Source: Sulfitobacter sp. DFL-14 (GTDB lineage Bacteria; Pseudomonadota; Alphaproteobacteria; Rhodobacterales; Rhodobacteraceae). Taken from it: a stretch of 64,000 bases of DNA. The notes beneath the pieces were generated by a model that worked only from the letters and a program-made list of their open reading frames with translations, was not told the DNA's origin and did not search any database. Positions 27,684 through 35,153 of this stretch are shown here, in pieces; the first letter of the stretch is position 1, and each line of letters starts with the position of its first letter. The DNA is taken from contig NZ_QBFD01000038.1 of NCBI RefSeq assembly GCF_003335585.1, forward strand, positions 94,244-158,243, in the 5' to 3' direction. Made by a program: the position numbers and the translations under genes.

Positions 27684-27689
27684 AACCTC

Positions 27690-28274
27690 TCAATTGTCGT
27701 TCATCATGGTGCCGTCGCCCATGCCCTGGCCATTGCCGGGCTGACCCTGCGACTGCGCCATGTTCGACTGCATCATCTGCATCCGTTCCATCATTTCGGC
27801 AGGCGCCACCATCTCTTCCGCCGTCACCGCGCCGTCACCGTCGGCATCGAGGTGCTGGAATCGGTCCACCATCATCTCGCGGATCATCGCGCTGTGAAGC
27901 GTTTCGAACTCTGCAATCGAGAGGGAGCCGTCGCCATCGCCGTCATATTCGGCAAGCTTGGCCTGCAGCTGCGTGCGCATCTCTTCAGGAGTGACCTTGC
28001 CGTCGCCATCAGCGTCCAGCATCTTCGTCATGCCTCCGCCCATCGGGCCCATAACGCCCATCATGCCGCCGCCCATCATGTTGCCATGCATGCGCTGCAT
28101 CATATCCATCATTCCATCCATGCCCTCCATCATGCCCATCATGCCGGGGGCACCTCCTTGCGCGGCACCGGGTCCGGATTTTCCGCCGTGTCCGTGGTGG
28201 GACTCCGCGAACGCGGCACCGCCAAGGACGGTTGCAGTGAGGGTCATTGCAGCGAGTAGAGTATTGCGTTTCAT
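27690..28274 (-). CDS. Met-rich secreted EF-hand protein
   Basis: A 194-residue periplasmic protein. A signal peptide (about 1-23) is followed by a His/Gly start (ESHHGHGGKS), a Met-rich region (repeats of MM, MGMMEGMDGMMDMMQ), then three EF-hand loops: DADGDGKVTPEE, DGDGDGSLSIAE and DADGDGAVTAEE. A Met/Gln tail follows. Met-rich regions bind Cu(I) in copper-handling proteins and EF-hands bind Ca; a copper buffer is a reasonable guess. Divergent from the response-regulator gene at 28446, which may control it. Confidence 0.85.
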   Translation of the reverse strand: MKRNTLLAAMTLTATVLGGAAFAESHHGHGGKSGPGAAQGGAPGMMGMMEGMDGMMDMMQRMHGNMMGGGMMGVMGPMGGGMTKMLDADGDGKVTPEEMRTQLQAKLAEYDGDGDGSLSIAEFETLHSAMIREMMVDRFQHLDADGDGAVTAEEMVAPAEMMERMQMMQSNMAQSQGQPGNGQGMGDGTMMNDN

Positions 28275-28445
28275 TTAGGTTACCTCGTGTCAGTGTTGCG
28301 ATACAGAACATATGGCAGATGCCTGTCGCGAAGGAATGCAGGGAGCGCAGGCGTTTTGTATCGGCAGGTCGCAAACGCGGGGCCTGTTACACTTCGTGAC
28401 AAATCTCTTCGGGAAAGCACCCGGCATTCATCTAAAGGAAGGCTT

Positions 28446-29168
28446 ATGAGCGAACCGCCGCACATTCTTGTCGTCGATGACCACCGCGAAATCCGCGATG
28501 CCGTGACGCGCTACCTGGAAAAGAACGGGATGCGCGCAACGTCCGCGCGCGACGCGGTCGACATGGATGCGAAGCTTGCGAACGGCAAGTACGACCTCAT
28601 CGTCCTCGATGTCATGATGCCGGGGGAAGATGGTCTTTCCGTGTGCCGCCGACTTTCGGCAAGTGGATCCGTTCCGATCCTGATGTTGACCGCGCTCGGG
28701 GAGGAAACCGACCGGATTGTTGGCCTTGAAATCGGCGCGGATGACTACCTAGCGAAACCCTTCAACCCGCGTGAACTGGTCGCCCGGATCAAGGCCATCC
28801 TGCGCCGTTCGACGAAAGCCGAACCCTATGCAGGTACACTTTCGGGCCGACGTATCGCATTTGCCCATTGGATTCTGGACACGGACAGTCGGGTACTTTC
28901 GAACGAGGACGGTGAGCAAATCGATCTGACCAGCGCGGAATTCAAGCTTTTGACCGTCCTGCTGGAACGTCCTCGTTTTGTCCTCAGCCGCGATCAGTTG
29001 CTCGATCTGACGGCAGGCCGCGCAGCGTCAGTATTTGACCGGACCATAGACAATCAGATCAGCCGACTGCGCCGGAAGATCGAGCTTGATCCGTCGCGGC
29101 CGCGCATCGTCACGACTGTGCGCGGCGGCGGCTATTGCCTGGCTGCCGATGTCCACGAGTTGAGCTGA
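28446..29168 (+). CDS. OmpR/PhoB-family response regulator
   Basis: A 240-residue response regulator. The receiver domain (1-120) has the acidic pair VVDDH, the phospho-acceptor Asp in LIVLDVMMPGEDG, and the Lys in YLAKPFNPREL. The C-terminal winged helix contains SAEFKLLTVLLERP and RLRRKIELDP, ending GGGYCLAAD. ATG at 28446 follows AAAGGAAGG. The stop overlaps the kinase start (TGATG). A direct repeat GTTAC-N5-GTGAC at 28386-28400 in the divergent upstream region could be its binding site. Confidence 0.92.
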   Translation: MSEPPHILVVDDHREIRDAVTRYLEKNGMRATSARDAVDMDAKLANGKYDLIVLDVMMPGEDGLSVCRRLSASGSVPILMLTALGEETDRIVGLEIGADDYLAKPFNPRELVARIKAILRRSTKAEPYAGTLSGRRIAFAHWILDTDSRVLSNEDGEQIDLTSAEFKLLTVLLERPRFVLSRDQLLDLTAGRAASVFDRTIDNQISRLRRKIELDPSRPRIVTTVRGGGYCLAADVHELS

Positions 29169-30577
29169 TGCCGCGCCCCTTCGATAATCTTCGTGGGCAG
29201 TTGGTCCTGCTGATCGTCGCGGCGCTTGCTGTCGCACAGACGATCAGCCTGTGGCTGTTCGTCGACGAGCGTGGTCTCGCCGTGCGCGCCGCCTTGGGTT
29301 TCGAAGCGGCAGGCCGGGCCGCGAACGTCGCGCTCTTGCTCGAAGAGGCGCCGGAGTCCTTGCAGCAGGCGATCCTGAGAGCGGCGAATTCCCCTTTGGT
29401 ACGTTTCGATCTTTCGGACATTCCCGCTGTCGATCATGAAAGCCATGCAGACGGTGGAGCCGTAGAGGCGCGCGTTCGCGGACTACTAGGTGGCGCGAAC
29501 GATCGAGAAATCCGCGTGGAATTGCACGAGGTCGAGCAAGGCATTCCGCCGATGCCACATCTCGCGCCGGAGATGGCCGAAATGCATCTCGCGATGATGC
29601 GGGGCGAGCTTTCCGCGATCGAAATGCAACTGTCGATCGCCCTCGCGGACGGGCAGTGGCTGAATGTCGGAACACGGTTCGAACGGCCGCCGTTGCAGTG
29701 GCCATGGGCTTCAATCGTCAGTTTCGGGATCACGGCGGCGATCATTCTGGTCTCGGCCTGCTGGTTCCTTCTAACCCGTCTGACCGGGCCGCTTCTGCGC
29801 GTCTCTCGCGCAGCCGACCAGCTTGGACGAGGCGAAGCCGTCGATCCGTTGCCACTGATCGGTCCGAGCGAGGTGCGCGGCCTCACGCAGGCCTTCAATC
29901 GGATGCAGGCGAGACTGACGCGTTTCGTCGCGGACAGGACAAGACTTCTTGCGGCATTGGGCCATGATCTGCGCTCTCCGCTGACCGCCATGCGGGTGCG
30001 GGCGGAGATGGTGGACGAGGACGAAACGCGTGACAGTCTTGTCGCCTCAATCGAGGAAATGCAGGAGATGGTCGATGCAACGCTTGCCTTTGCACGGGGC
30101 ATGGCCAGCTCCGAAGTCTACGAGACGGTGGATCTGGGTGCCTACCTGAAGCAGTTGCAGGCCGACATGATCGACGGCTTCACCCTTGATACAGCCAACA
30201 GCATAAGCGTTCGCTTGCGCCCCCAATCGGTGCGCCGCGCCCTGCGCAACATCATCGAGAACGCGCAGCGCTATGGCGGGGGGGCCGAGGTCACCTTCGT
30301 ACATGACGCCGAATACGTCCAGATACGGGTCTCCGACAACGGACCTGGGGTTCCCGAAGCCGAACTCGAGCAAGTGTTCGAGCCGTTTTTCCGGCTCGAA
30401 AAATCCCGCTCGCGCGAAACCGGTGGGACCGGTCTTGGCCTGTCGATCGCGCGAACGATTGTGCGGGCCCATGGCGGCGAAGTAGCGCTGACGAACCGCA
30501 CCGAAGGCGGTCTTCTCGTGACCGTCACTTTACCACTCGAAACAGAACCTGATCAGCAAGAAAGGAACACCTCATGA
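29168..30577 (+). CDS. Sensor histidine kinase with Met/His-rich periplasmic domain
   Basis: A 469-residue membrane kinase. TM1 is at about 12-32, a periplasmic domain of about 140 residues follows, TM2 is at about 177-200, then HAMP (LLRVSRAADQLGRGE), the HisKA box (ALGHDLRSPLTAM) with the phospho-His, and the ATPase (N-box NIIENAQRYG, VSDNGPGVP, GGTGLGLSIAR). The periplasmic segment EQGIPPMPHLAPEMAEMHLA followed by MM is rich in Met and His, suggesting soft-metal sensing. Gene overlaps both neighbours, so the regulator, kinase and SHOCT gene form one operon. Confidence 0.9.
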   Translation: MPRPFDNLRGQLVLLIVAALAVAQTISLWLFVDERGLAVRAALGFEAAGRAANVALLLEEAPESLQQAILRAANSPLVRFDLSDIPAVDHESHADGGAVEARVRGLLGGANDREIRVELHEVEQGIPPMPHLAPEMAEMHLAMMRGELSAIEMQLSIALADGQWLNVGTRFERPPLQWPWASIVSFGITAAIILVSACWFLLTRLTGPLLRVSRAADQLGRGEAVDPLPLIGPSEVRGLTQAFNRMQARLTRFVADRTRLLAALGHDLRSPLTAMRVRAEMVDEDETRDSLVASIEEMQEMVDATLAFARGMASSEVYETVDLGAYLKQLQADMIDGFTLDTANSISVRLRPQSVRRALRNIIENAQRYGGGAEVTFVHDAEYVQIRVSDNGPGVPEAELEQVFEPFFRLEKSRSRETGGTGLGLSIARTIVRAHGGEVALTNRTEGGLLVTVTLPLETEPDQQERNTS

Positions 30578-30894
30578 TAAAAATGATATCCGCTGTAACC
30601 CCGTCAACCCTAGTATTGTCCGCCGGAGCCGCGCTCGCTGATCCTGCGGACAGTTGGGGCGACAGTTTCGGTCACATGATGTGGGGAGGTGGATTCGGCA
30701 TGGCTGGCGGTTTGATGATGCTGTTGTTCTGGGGGGCGATCATCGCACTGATCATGTTGGCCGTCCGTGGCTTCTCGGCCGGGTCTGGCTCTGGCGGCAA
30801 ATCGGACGCGGCAGACATTCTTCGCGAACGCTATGCCCAAGGTGAAATTGACGAAGAGGAGTACGAGCGCCGCAAGGCGAAACTCGAATTGTGA
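30574..30894 (+). CDS. Small SHOCT-domain membrane protein
   Basis: A 106-residue protein with an N-terminal signal or helix, a Met/Gly/Trp-rich helix (HMMWGGGFGMAGGLMMLLF), a linker, and a C-terminal SHOCT motif (ADILRERYAQGEIDEEEYERRK). SHOCT proteins of this type are common near copper genes; function unknown. It overlaps the kinase stop by ATGA, so is likely co-regulated. Confidence 0.85.
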   Translation: MIKMISAVTPSTLVLSAGAALADPADSWGDSFGHMMWGGGFGMAGGLMMLLFWGAIIALIMLAVRGFSAGSGSGGKSDAADILRERYAQGEIDEEEYERRKAKLEL

Positions 30895-31257
30895 CGCCAA
30901 GGCTGATGCTTTTGATGCCCACCGAATTGTGAATCTTTAATTGTCGACCTTACCGCTGCGGAACGCTGCTTCCGTTTTGGGGCTGCCGATTGATTAGAAA
31001 ACCCGACAGGCTGCTCTCGTCTTTAACCTCTACATCGCAGTGCTCCAAATCGTGCTGCCAAGGCGCGTTTCAATATGCCGTGGAGTTAACACGCTTCGCA
31101 TTCACGTCATTTCGGTACAGCAGCAAATTACGTGATTACAATAAGCCGGTCATAGATATTTGAAGATTACCAACTCGTCACAGCCGGGTTCGTGCGGGCA
31201 TTTTTTCTCGATGCTACAAACCGATACAAACTTCACTGTTATGTCAGACGAACTTGC
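30895..31257. other. Intergenic region without a recognisable gene
   Basis: About 360 bp, more AT-rich than its surroundings, between the SHOCT gene and the CueR-type promoter. I see no open frame with protein-like content, no clear terminator and no IS end. The lower GC may mark a junction between the two gene blocks. Confidence 0.5.
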
Positions 31258-31288
31258 TTGACCCTCCAGTGCTGGAAGGTGGTTTATA
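31258..31288 (+). promoter_or_regulatory. CueR-type operator/promoter of the L,D-transpeptidase operon
   Basis: -35 TTGACC (31258-31263), 19-bp spacer, -10 TTTATA (31283-31288). The near-perfect dyad ACCCTCCAGTGCTGGAAGGT (31261-31280) lies in the spacer with one arm mismatch. The overlong 19-bp spacer and the ACCTTCCAG half-sites are the CueR/MerR-family hallmark. Confidence 0.85.
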
Positions 31289-31325
31289 CAACTCTGATAG
31301 GCAAGAAATCAGGAGCAAGCATGCC

Positions 31326-31904
31326 ATGGTAGAGCAGGCGCCCTTTGTAGTCCCTAGACGTCGTTTCGTATTGGCTTCGGCGGGCGGCATAATCGCGTTG
31401 GCTGCGCCTTCGTTGCTCCGGGCTCAGGAAGCGGAAACGACGCGTCGGAACGTATCGTCCTTTCGCACACATGATTGGCGGGACCATTTCGATTCCCTAA
31501 GCAAAGGTATCATCGTTTCGGATACAACCACGAAAGTGTTGCAACATTGGACCGCCGATGGCGAAATGCGAATCTATCCGACATCGGTTCCCCTGACCGA
31601 TGAGTTGACAAAGCGGGGCTATACCGAGGTTGTCGAAAAAAGGGAGAACCCGAGCTGGGCGCCAACGCCGTCGATGCGTGAGCGCAACCCCAAATGGCCA
31701 GCGCTTATTCCAGGCGGAGACCCCGCCAATCCGCTGGGCACCCGTGCGCTCTATCTGTCCTGGCAGTATTACCGGATCCACGGAACGCAGGATACTCGGA
31801 AGATCGGGCGCAAGTCGTCGAACGGATGTATTGGCCTCTACAATGAACATATCGAGGAAGTCTTTGACAGAACGGCGGTGGGAACACAGGTCAAATTGAT
31901 CTGA
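31326..31904 (+). CDS. L,D-transpeptidase (YkuD family)
   Basis: A 192-residue exported enzyme. It has a Tat-like signal (PRRRFVLASAGGIIALAAP) and a YkuD catalytic domain ending in the motif IHGT...SSNGCIGLYNEHIEEVF, in which the Cys is the nucleophile. Such enzymes make 3-3 cross-links in peptidoglycan or attach proteins to it. ATG at 31326 follows AGGAGC; the ATG at 31321 is out of frame and stops at once. The CueR-type promoter makes it copper-inducible by inference; copper is known to inhibit L,D-transpeptidases by binding the catalytic Cys. Confidence 0.88.
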   Translation: MVEQAPFVVPRRRFVLASAGGIIALAAPSLLRAQEAETTRRNVSSFRTHDWRDHFDSLSKGIIVSDTTTKVLQHWTADGEMRIYPTSVPLTDELTKRGYTEVVEKRENPSWAPTPSMRERNPKWPALIPGGDPANPLGTRALYLSWQYYRIHGTQDTRKIGRKSSNGCIGLYNEHIEEVFDRTAVGTQVKLI

Positions 31905-31936
31905 AGTGGACAGATGGCTGCGAGGGACCGTAGATA

Positions 31937-32395
31937 ATGAACAAGGCACTTCTGGCCGTTGTGGCCTTTCTGTTGGTCGGCGGCTTGGCGATTTATTGGA
32001 ACACCTCCCCATCTGGTCAACAGGCGGCCGGTCACTCGATGGTGCCACCGGACACAAGCGGCGTGGCCCGAGGGGCACCCATCGTGGAGGTTTCGGTGCC
32101 GACGGACCTGTCAGCGAATGCACAGATCGGAAAACGCGCATTCGAGGCGAAATGTGCCGAATGCCATGGCGCCAACGCAGCAGGTCAGAATGGTGTTGCG
32201 CCGCCACTTGTGCACAAGATCTATGAGCCTTCACATCATTCGGACATGGCTTTCGTTCTAGCGGCCAAGAACGGTGTCCGGTCGCATCACTGGAATTTCG
32301 GGAATATGCCTCCAGTCAAGGGACTGACAGACGCTGACGTCAAGATGATCACGCAATTCGTCCGGGAACTCCAAGAAGCGAATGGCATTTTCTAA
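31937..32395 (+). CDS. Membrane-anchored c-type cytochrome
   Basis: A 152-residue protein with an uncleaved N-terminal helix (LLAVVAFLLVGGLAIYW) and a single haem-binding CAECH at about residue 75. The distal Met ligand is probably in NFGNMPPVKGLTD. The class I cytochrome fold ends with VKMITQFVRELQ. Located 32 nt after the L,D-transpeptidase, likely the same copper-induced transcript. It may shuttle electrons for the multicopper oxidase encoded next. Confidence 0.85.
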   Translation: MNKALLAVVAFLLVGGLAIYWNTSPSGQQAAGHSMVPPDTSGVARGAPIVEVSVPTDLSANAQIGKRAFEAKCAECHGANAAGQNGVAPPLVHKIYEPSHHSDMAFVLAAKNGVRSHHWNFGNMPPVKGLTDADVKMITQFVRELQEANGIF

Positions 32396-32741
32396 CAGAT
32401 TGAAGGGTGAAATTTTTTTTACCGGGAAGTTGGCCAATCGCCACCGACCGCGACTCTTCCAGAGCTTCTTGCCGTGCGCGGCTGGACCGTCGCGGACCTG
32501 AACTATGATTTGCTCGGCAGCTTGACACGGCAGGGCAACGTGTTCGGTGGAATTCGGCGCGGTCGTGTAAACCGAAACTCGGTTCCTCCCTATTTGCGGC
32601 TTGCCTGCGGTGTCGGTCAACCTTCTGCTATCAGGTTGCTGAAAGCAGAAGAGAAGATCACCTTGCGGGTGTCGCAGCCGAACTACGATCAATGCGACGG
32701 GGCGCGCCAGAGCTCCATACTATTTAAGGCCAGGAGAGAAC
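32396..32741. other. Intergenic region before the first multicopper oxidase
   Basis: About 345 bp. An eight-T run follows the cytochrome gene (about 32411-32418) but I see no clear stem. No CueR dyad, no convincing small gene, although open frames cross it on both strands. The oxidase gene may have its own promoter here. Confidence 0.4.
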
Positions 32742-34130
32742 ATGATACGACGGGATTTCCTTTTGCGTAGCGCTTCGGCGGCCGCTGTCGCTCCATTGCC
32801 CAGAGCGGGGCGCGCCTTGACGCCTCAATTTGACGAATTCAAAGCTCAGGTGAGCGCGGTCCAGCTCGCGCCGCCGCCTTATCCAAAGACGGAAATATGG
32901 GGCTATGACGGCATGATGCCCGGCCCGGAGTTGCGGAACGCGCAGGGTGCCCGCGTTCAGCGAAAGTTAGTGAACGCGCTGCCACAGGCAAGCTCGGTCC
33001 ACTGGCACGGAATCCGAATCGACAACGCGATGGACGGCGTCGCCGGGCTGACCCAAGCCGCCGTCGAACCGGGCGAGAGTTTCGATTACAACTTCGTTGT
33101 ACCTGATGCCGGAACCTATTGGTATCACGCCCATGCGAGGTCCTTCGAACAGGTCGCCTCCGGGCTTTACGGCGCGCTGATTGTTGAGGAAGCGGAAGCT
33201 CCGGAAGTGGATCGCGAGGAGGTTCTGATCCTGGACGATTGGCTTCTCGATCCCGAAACCGCACAGATCAATCCCGACTTCACCTCTGCGCATTCCCGCA
33301 GCCACGCAGGCCGCATGGGAAATTTCGTTGCGACGAACGGACAGTACGGTCTTGCGATCGATGTGCGTCAGAATGAACGGCTTCGACTGCGTCTGATCAA
33401 TGCGGCCAACGCGCGGATCTTCGTCGTTGATATCGCCGGAATGGAAGGCTGGACCATCGCGTTGGACGGGATGCCACTGGCGCAACCCAAGAGGCTCGGC
33501 GAACCCCTCATTCTCGGCCCCGGCCAGCGCGCCGATCTGATCGTCGACGTGACTGCCGACTCCGGTGAAACGGCCCATCTGGTGCGCCTCGACAACGGGG
33601 AAGGTATGTCACAAGTTGCCCTTACCGTGACCGGTCGGGCGTCCGCCGTACGCCGGGATGACCCCCCTGCCCTGCCGAGCAATGCGAATATGGATGTTCC
33701 GGGCCTGGACAATGCGGTTCCCGTTCGCCTTAACATCGAGGGCGGTGCGAGGGGCCGGATGCAATCGGCGGTCTTGAACGGTGAGCGGAAGTCCTTCCGC
33801 GATCTGGTCGACGAAAACGAAAACTGGGCCTTCAACGGCACCGTCGGAATGCCCGATGCACCGCTTGCCGATCCCGCTCTCGGGCAGACCGTCAAGCTTG
33901 AGATTAGCAACGACACGTCCTTTCCACACGCGATGTACTTGCACGGGATGCATTTCCGCGAAATCGGCGAGGATGGCACATTGGGGCCGCTCCGGGATAC
34001 GATAACGATGTTCCGGGGGGAAACGCGGACCGTTGTCTTTGTCGCCGACAATCCAGGCGACTGGCTGTTTCACTGCCACATGCCCAACCACGCGGCCGCC
34101 AGCATGATGACATGGATGCGAGTGACGTGA
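32742..34130 (+). CDS. Multicopper oxidase (periplasmic, CueO/CopA-like)
   Basis: A 462-residue three-cupredoxin oxidase with a Tat signal (MIRRDFLLRSASAAAVAPL). All four copper-binding motifs are present: HWHG, YWYHAHA, HAMYLHGMHF and FHCHMPNHAAASMM. It oxidises Cu(I) or organic substrates with oxygen in the periplasm. The Met-rich insert that marks CueO is missing, unlike in the second oxidase at 46150. Its stop overlaps the next cytochrome gene (TGATG). Confidence 0.92.
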   Translation: MIRRDFLLRSASAAAVAPLPRAGRALTPQFDEFKAQVSAVQLAPPPYPKTEIWGYDGMMPGPELRNAQGARVQRKLVNALPQASSVHWHGIRIDNAMDGVAGLTQAAVEPGESFDYNFVVPDAGTYWYHAHARSFEQVASGLYGALIVEEAEAPEVDREEVLILDDWLLDPETAQINPDFTSAHSRSHAGRMGNFVATNGQYGLAIDVRQNERLRLRLINAANARIFVVDIAGMEGWTIALDGMPLAQPKRLGEPLILGPGQRADLIVDVTADSGETAHLVRLDNGEGMSQVALTVTGRASAVRRDDPPALPSNANMDVPGLDNAVPVRLNIEGGARGRMQSAVLNGERKSFRDLVDENENWAFNGTVGMPDAPLADPALGQTVKLEISNDTSFPHAMYLHGMHFREIGEDGTLGPLRDTITMFRGETRTVVFVADNPGDWLFHCHMPNHAAASMMTWMRVT

Positions 34131-34606
34131 TGCGAAGATACCTGATGCTGTCGGTGTTTTTTCTGGGCGGTGGCGGAGCCGCTGCCTGGCTCATGAGCAC
34201 GGCCGGTGCGCAGACCGAATCCACGCCGGAAGCCGCCGACATTGCACAGGGTGAAGATCTTTACAAAGAACATTGCGCGGCCTGCCATGGCGCCGATTTG
34301 GAAGGACAGCCGGATTGGCGGTCGACCGGACCAGATGGCGTCCTGCCTGCACCGCCACATGACGAAACCGGTCATACCTGGCATCATCCCGATGGCGTGC
34401 TGTTTGACTACACCAAGCTGGGCGGCAAGGCCGCTCTTGTCCTCCAAGGGGTCGAGTTCGAAAGCGGCATGCCCGGGTTCGGCGACCTGCTGTCGGACGC
34501 CGAAATCTGGAATATCATCGCTTACATCCAATCAACGTGGCCGGAGCGTCAGCGCGCTATTCAAGCCGAACGAAGTGCTGACCAGCGACAGCAGGAAGGC
34601 AACTGA
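34130..34606 (+). CDS. Secreted c-type cytochrome (copy A)
   Basis: A 158-residue protein: signal (YLMLSVFFLGGGGAAAWLM), haem motif CAACH followed by GADLEGQPDWRS, and the Met region ESGMPGFGDLLSDAEIW. The segment LPAPPHDETGHTWHHPD is rich in His. It is clearly a paralogue of the cytochrome at 44873-45298, with which it shares LEGQPDWRS, PAPPHD, GHTWHH and STWP. ATG at 34130 overlaps the oxidase stop. Confidence 0.88.
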   Translation: MRRYLMLSVFFLGGGGAAAWLMSTAGAQTESTPEAADIAQGEDLYKEHCAACHGADLEGQPDWRSTGPDGVLPAPPHDETGHTWHHPDGVLFDYTKLGGKAALVLQGVEFESGMPGFGDLLSDAEIWNIIAYIQSTWPERQRAIQAERSADQRQQEGN

Positions 34607-34809
34607 ACCGCGTCCGAGAAAGGCGCTGAATATCTTGAGGTCGAGGAAAAGTTGGACTGGTTGTCGAGCGAAGGCATGGCGCAATCGAGATACCGCCCAT
34701 CCACGGACACATCCATTTGGTCGAGTGCGCTTAATCGACTTGGCACGACAGGACGCTGGGTACGTGATCCGGCAAGTTTTGCACCAGTAATTGCAGTCCC
34801 AAGGGTTAT

Positions 34810-35016
34810 TCAGGTCGCGGCTGGCGCCGACACATCGTATCCTGCGTTTTTGATCGCTTCCGACACCGCCCTGACGCTGAGAAAACTCTCGACCGAAACG
34901 GTATGCGTGCTCAAGTCGCACGAAACGGTCGCAGTTGGGTCAATAGACCTAATCGCCTTGTCAATTGTTGCGGTGCAATGCCCGCAACTCATTCCCGGAA
35001 CTATGAAGCTGCTCAT
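34810..35016 (-). CDS. copZ: CopZ-like copper chaperone (HMA domain)
   Basis: A 68-residue single HMA domain with the metal site MSCGHC near the N-terminus and the expected beta-alpha-beta-beta-alpha-beta pattern (GYDVSAP at the end). It would pass Cu(I) to the CopA ATPase encoded divergently. The ATG is preceded by GAAGGAGA. A CueR-like dyad lies at 35041-35071. Confidence 0.9.
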   Translation of the reverse strand: MSSFIVPGMSCGHCTATIDKAIRSIDPTATVSCDLSTHTVSVESFLSVRAVSEAIKNAGYDVSAPAAT

Positions 35017-35040
35017 ATACGTCTCCTTCTCTCTTATCTT

Positions 35041-35071
35041 CAGGTGGGCGCTTCCAGCGGAGGAAGGTCAA
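35041..35071 (-). promoter_or_regulatory. CueR-type operator facing copZ
   Basis: Minus strand TTGACC (35071-35066) and dyad ACCTTCC...CTGGAAG, but the sequence 19 bp further on (CACCTG) is a poor -10, so this promoter may be weak or use a different spacing. Confidence 0.6.
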
Positions 35072-35095
35072 GGGCAAAAAAATATTCTGAAAAGC

Positions 35096-35126
35096 TTGAC
35101 CTTCCAGTTGGTGGAAGCCCTAGATA
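35096..35126 (+). promoter_or_regulatory. CueR-type operator/promoter of copA
   Basis: -35 TTGACC (35096-35101), 19-bp spacer containing the dyad CTTCCAG/GTGGAAG, -10 TAGATA (35121-35126). Located 28 nt before the copA ATG and 25 bp from the copZ operator. Confidence 0.85.
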
Positions 35127-35153
35127 TCTTATTCAGAGATGAAGGAGACGCTC

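Noticed and set aside
28370..28391. TGTAACA on the minus strand upstream of the EF-hand gene as a target of the second sigma factor
   Set aside because: The sequence at the -10 position is CCTG and does not match the porin region at the same spacing; no consensus could be built.
32258..32770. Small open frames in the gap before the first multicopper oxidase
   Set aside because: No ribosome site, no family resemblance, and frames on both strands overlap; treated as intergenic.
34607..34809. Possible remnant gene between cytochrome copy A and copZ
   Set aside because: No recognisable protein motif in any frame.
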